From Mammaliicoccus fleurettii (GTDB taxonomy: Bacteria; Bacillota; Bacilli; Staphylococcales; Staphylococcaceae): 64,000 nucleotides of DNA. The position numbers and the translations under genes are program-made. Below, piece by piece: positions 62,612-64,000 of the stretch. The notes below the pieces were generated by a model. That model saw nothing but the letters and a program-made list of their open reading frames with translations, was not told the DNA's origin and searched no databases. The DNA lies in NCBI RefSeq assembly GCF_003970575.1, contig NZ_RXWZ01000157.1:1-64000 (forward strand), in the 5' to 3' direction. The stretch's first letter is position 1. Each line of letters begins with the position of its first letter.

Positions 62612-63973
62612 ATGGCAAATTTTTTGAAACCAGCTAAACATATCGATCCACTACCAGAAGAACAGGTAGACGATACTTATAAGAAATTAAGGCTTAAAGT
62701 GTTTTTAGGGATATTTCTTGGTTATGCCGGTTATTATTTATTAAGAAAAAACTTTTCTCTTGCTATGCCTGCATTGATTGATGAGGGCTTTAGCAAAACG
62801 GAATTGGGGTTTGCTTTGTCAGCTATCTCAATAGCGTACGGATTTAGTAAATTTATAATGGGGACTGTTAGTGACCGGAGTAATGCAAGAATATTTTTAA
62901 CGTTAGGGTTAGTGCTAACAGCCATCGTTAACTTGCTCATGGGTTTCATTCCTGTATTAACATCAAGCGTATTTATTATGTTTATTATGCTTTTCTTAAA
63001 TGGTTGGTTCCAAGGGATGGGGTGGCCACCATCAGGAAGAGTACTTGTACATTGGTATAGTGTGAGTGAACGTGGAAGTAAAACGGCGATATGGAACGTT
63101 GCTCATAATGTAGGTGGCGGTTTAATGGCGCCAATCGCATTGCTAGGTATATCTATTACAGGTACACTTACGTTTGGATATTTAAAGGGGTTTGAAGGTG
63201 TATTTATTTATCCAGCTATCATCGCATTAATCATTGCATTCGTATCATACATTCTTGTTAGAGATACACCACAATCGATGGGATTACCTCCGATTGAAGA
63301 TTATAGAAATGATTATCCGAACAAAGAACAACAAACGTTAGAAGTTGAATTAACAACGAAAGAAATACTCTTTAAATATGTTTTAAATAATAAATGGGTA
63401 TGGATGATTGCCGTTGCTAATATATTTGTTTATTTCGTTCGTTACGGTGTACTAGACTGGGCACCAACTTATTTAAGTGAAGAAAAAGGTTTCGACTTAA
63501 ATGCTTCAGGTTGGGCATACTTCTTATATGAATGGGCTGGCATTCCGGGTACATTATTATGTGGTTATATTTCCGATAAAGTATTCAAAGGTAGAAGAGG
63601 GCCAGCAGGATTTATCTTCATGTTAGGTGTTACAATCGCTGTTGTTGTCTATTGGTTAAATCCTCCAGGAAATCCGTTAGTGGATAATATGGCTTTAATT
63701 GCTATAGGTTTCTTAATTTACGGACCGGTTATGCTGATTGGCTTACAAGCGCTAGATTATGTGCCTAAAAAAGCAGCAGGTACAGCAGCAGGATTAACTG
63801 GGTTATTCGGTTATTTAGGCGGTGCAGTAATGGCCAATATTATTATGGGCTTAACTGTTGATAAATTAGGATGGGATTCTGGATTCTTGTTATTAACAAT
63901 TACGAGCATTCTAGCTATGTTGAGTTTCATCTTTACTTGGAACAAACGTGGTCAAGAAGTTGTGAAGTCTTAA
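62612..63973 (+). CDS. glpT: glycerol-3-phosphate:phosphate antiporter GlpT
   Basis: A 453-residue, 12-helix transporter of the organophosphate:phosphate antiporter family that imports glycerol-3-phosphate and fosfomycin. Family marks include [19 protein letters not shown] in helix 1 with its substrate-site arginine, [45 protein letters not shown] with the conserved histidine, and [13 protein letters not shown] with the second arginine. The frame is open from 62483, but AGGGGGATT selects the ATG at 62612, and the protein then has the normal length. It ends 27 bases before the window does. Confidence 0.95.
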   Translation: MANFLKPAKHIDPLPEEQVDDTYKKLRLKVFLGIFLGYAGYYLLRKNFSLAMPALIDEGFSKTELGFALSAISIAYGFSKFIMGTVSDRSNARIFLTLGLVLTAIVNLLMGFIPVLTSSVFIMFIMLFLNGWFQGMGWPPSGRVLVHWYSVSERGSKTAIWNVAHNVGGGLMAPIALLGISITGTLTFGYLKGFEGVFIYPAIIALIIAFVSYILVRDTPQSMGLPPIEDYRNDYPNKEQQTLEVELTTKEILFKYVLNNKWVWMIAVANIFVYFVRYGVLDWAPTYLSEEKGFDLNASGWAYFLYEWAGIPGTLLCGYISDKVFKGRRGPAGFIFMLGVTIAVVVYWLNPPGNPLVDNMALIAIGFLIYGPVMLIGLQALDYVPKKAAGTAAGLTGLFGYLGGAVMANIIMGLTVDKLGWDSGFLLLTITSILAMLSFIFTWNKRGQEVVKS

Positions 63974-64000
63974 TGCAATATAAAAAACTGTTGATAAAGC

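Overview
The window reads as chromosomal DNA of a low-GC Gram-positive of the family Staphylococcaceae. Many products match staphylococcal proteins I know: MhqR/MhqE, MccAB, MerA-type flavoprotein, ProP, AdcA, a FepABC/EfeOBU iron system, GlpT, a NorA-type pump, a FusB-type protein and a Mph(C)-type kinase. Genus and species cannot be fixed from sequence alone; a Mammaliicoccus (S. sciuri group) or novobiocin-resistant Staphylococcus background is my guess. No rRNA, tRNA, CRISPR or prophage was seen. One IS3-family element is present.

Layout. 0.1-6.2 kb: Mph(C)-like kinase and DJ-1/PfpI protein (minus), GntR-ABC operon, MerR regulator and NorA-like pump. 6.7-8.7 kb: mccAB reverse transsulfuration. 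9.2-12 kb: mhqR, mhqE, a flavin-binding protein and a broken mhqD. 12-14 kb: YhgE/Pip-like exporter and TetR regulator. 14.4-19.3 kb: MerA-like flavoprotein, ProP and a DHA2 pump. 19.6-26.4 kb: quinone reductase-like protein, MarR, arylamine acetyltransferase, phosphoesterase, DUF3995-like protein, HrtAB-like ABC pair, nucleoside hydrolase. 26.6-29.1 kb: zinc (AdcA) and siderophore (FhuD-like) binding lipoproteins. 29.3-36.7 kb: a beta-glucoside (cellobiose/lichenan-type) PTS locus. 37.2-40.6 kb: phnDCEE. 40.8-44 kb: an unknown secreted protein and the IS. 44.6-49.6 kb: 5'-nucleotidase, ABC exporter, Rrf2 regulator and thioredoxin reductase-like flavoprotein. 49.7-50.1 kb: a 71-residue gene behind a SAM-I riboswitch. 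50.2-55.4 kb: PepSY-like lipoprotein and efeOBU with a broken efeO. 55.9-59.2 kb: YvfRSTU-like ABC plus two-component operon. 59.7-64 kb: FusB-like protein with a leader peptide, a CNNM/CBS protein, an unknown membrane protein and glpT.

The genes form a set of short, separately regulated stress, drug-efflux, metal and nutrient operons. Operators are visible for MhqR, Zur, Fur, CcpA, MerR, Rrf2 and TetR regulators, and there are many strong terminators.

The most unusual feature is between the genes. Most inter-operon gaps carry short tandem arrays. Three unrelated sequence families share a 41-bp period, and two others have 39 and 51 bp. Arrays of the same family lie on both sides of mccAB, the PTS operon and efeOBU. 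They are joined by a dispersed ~96-bp imperfect palindrome and by a terminator family with the core TGAGACAAAT. These arrays, the SAM riboswitch on an orphan small gene, and the two single-codon nonsense genes (mhqD, efeO) are the observations most worth following up.
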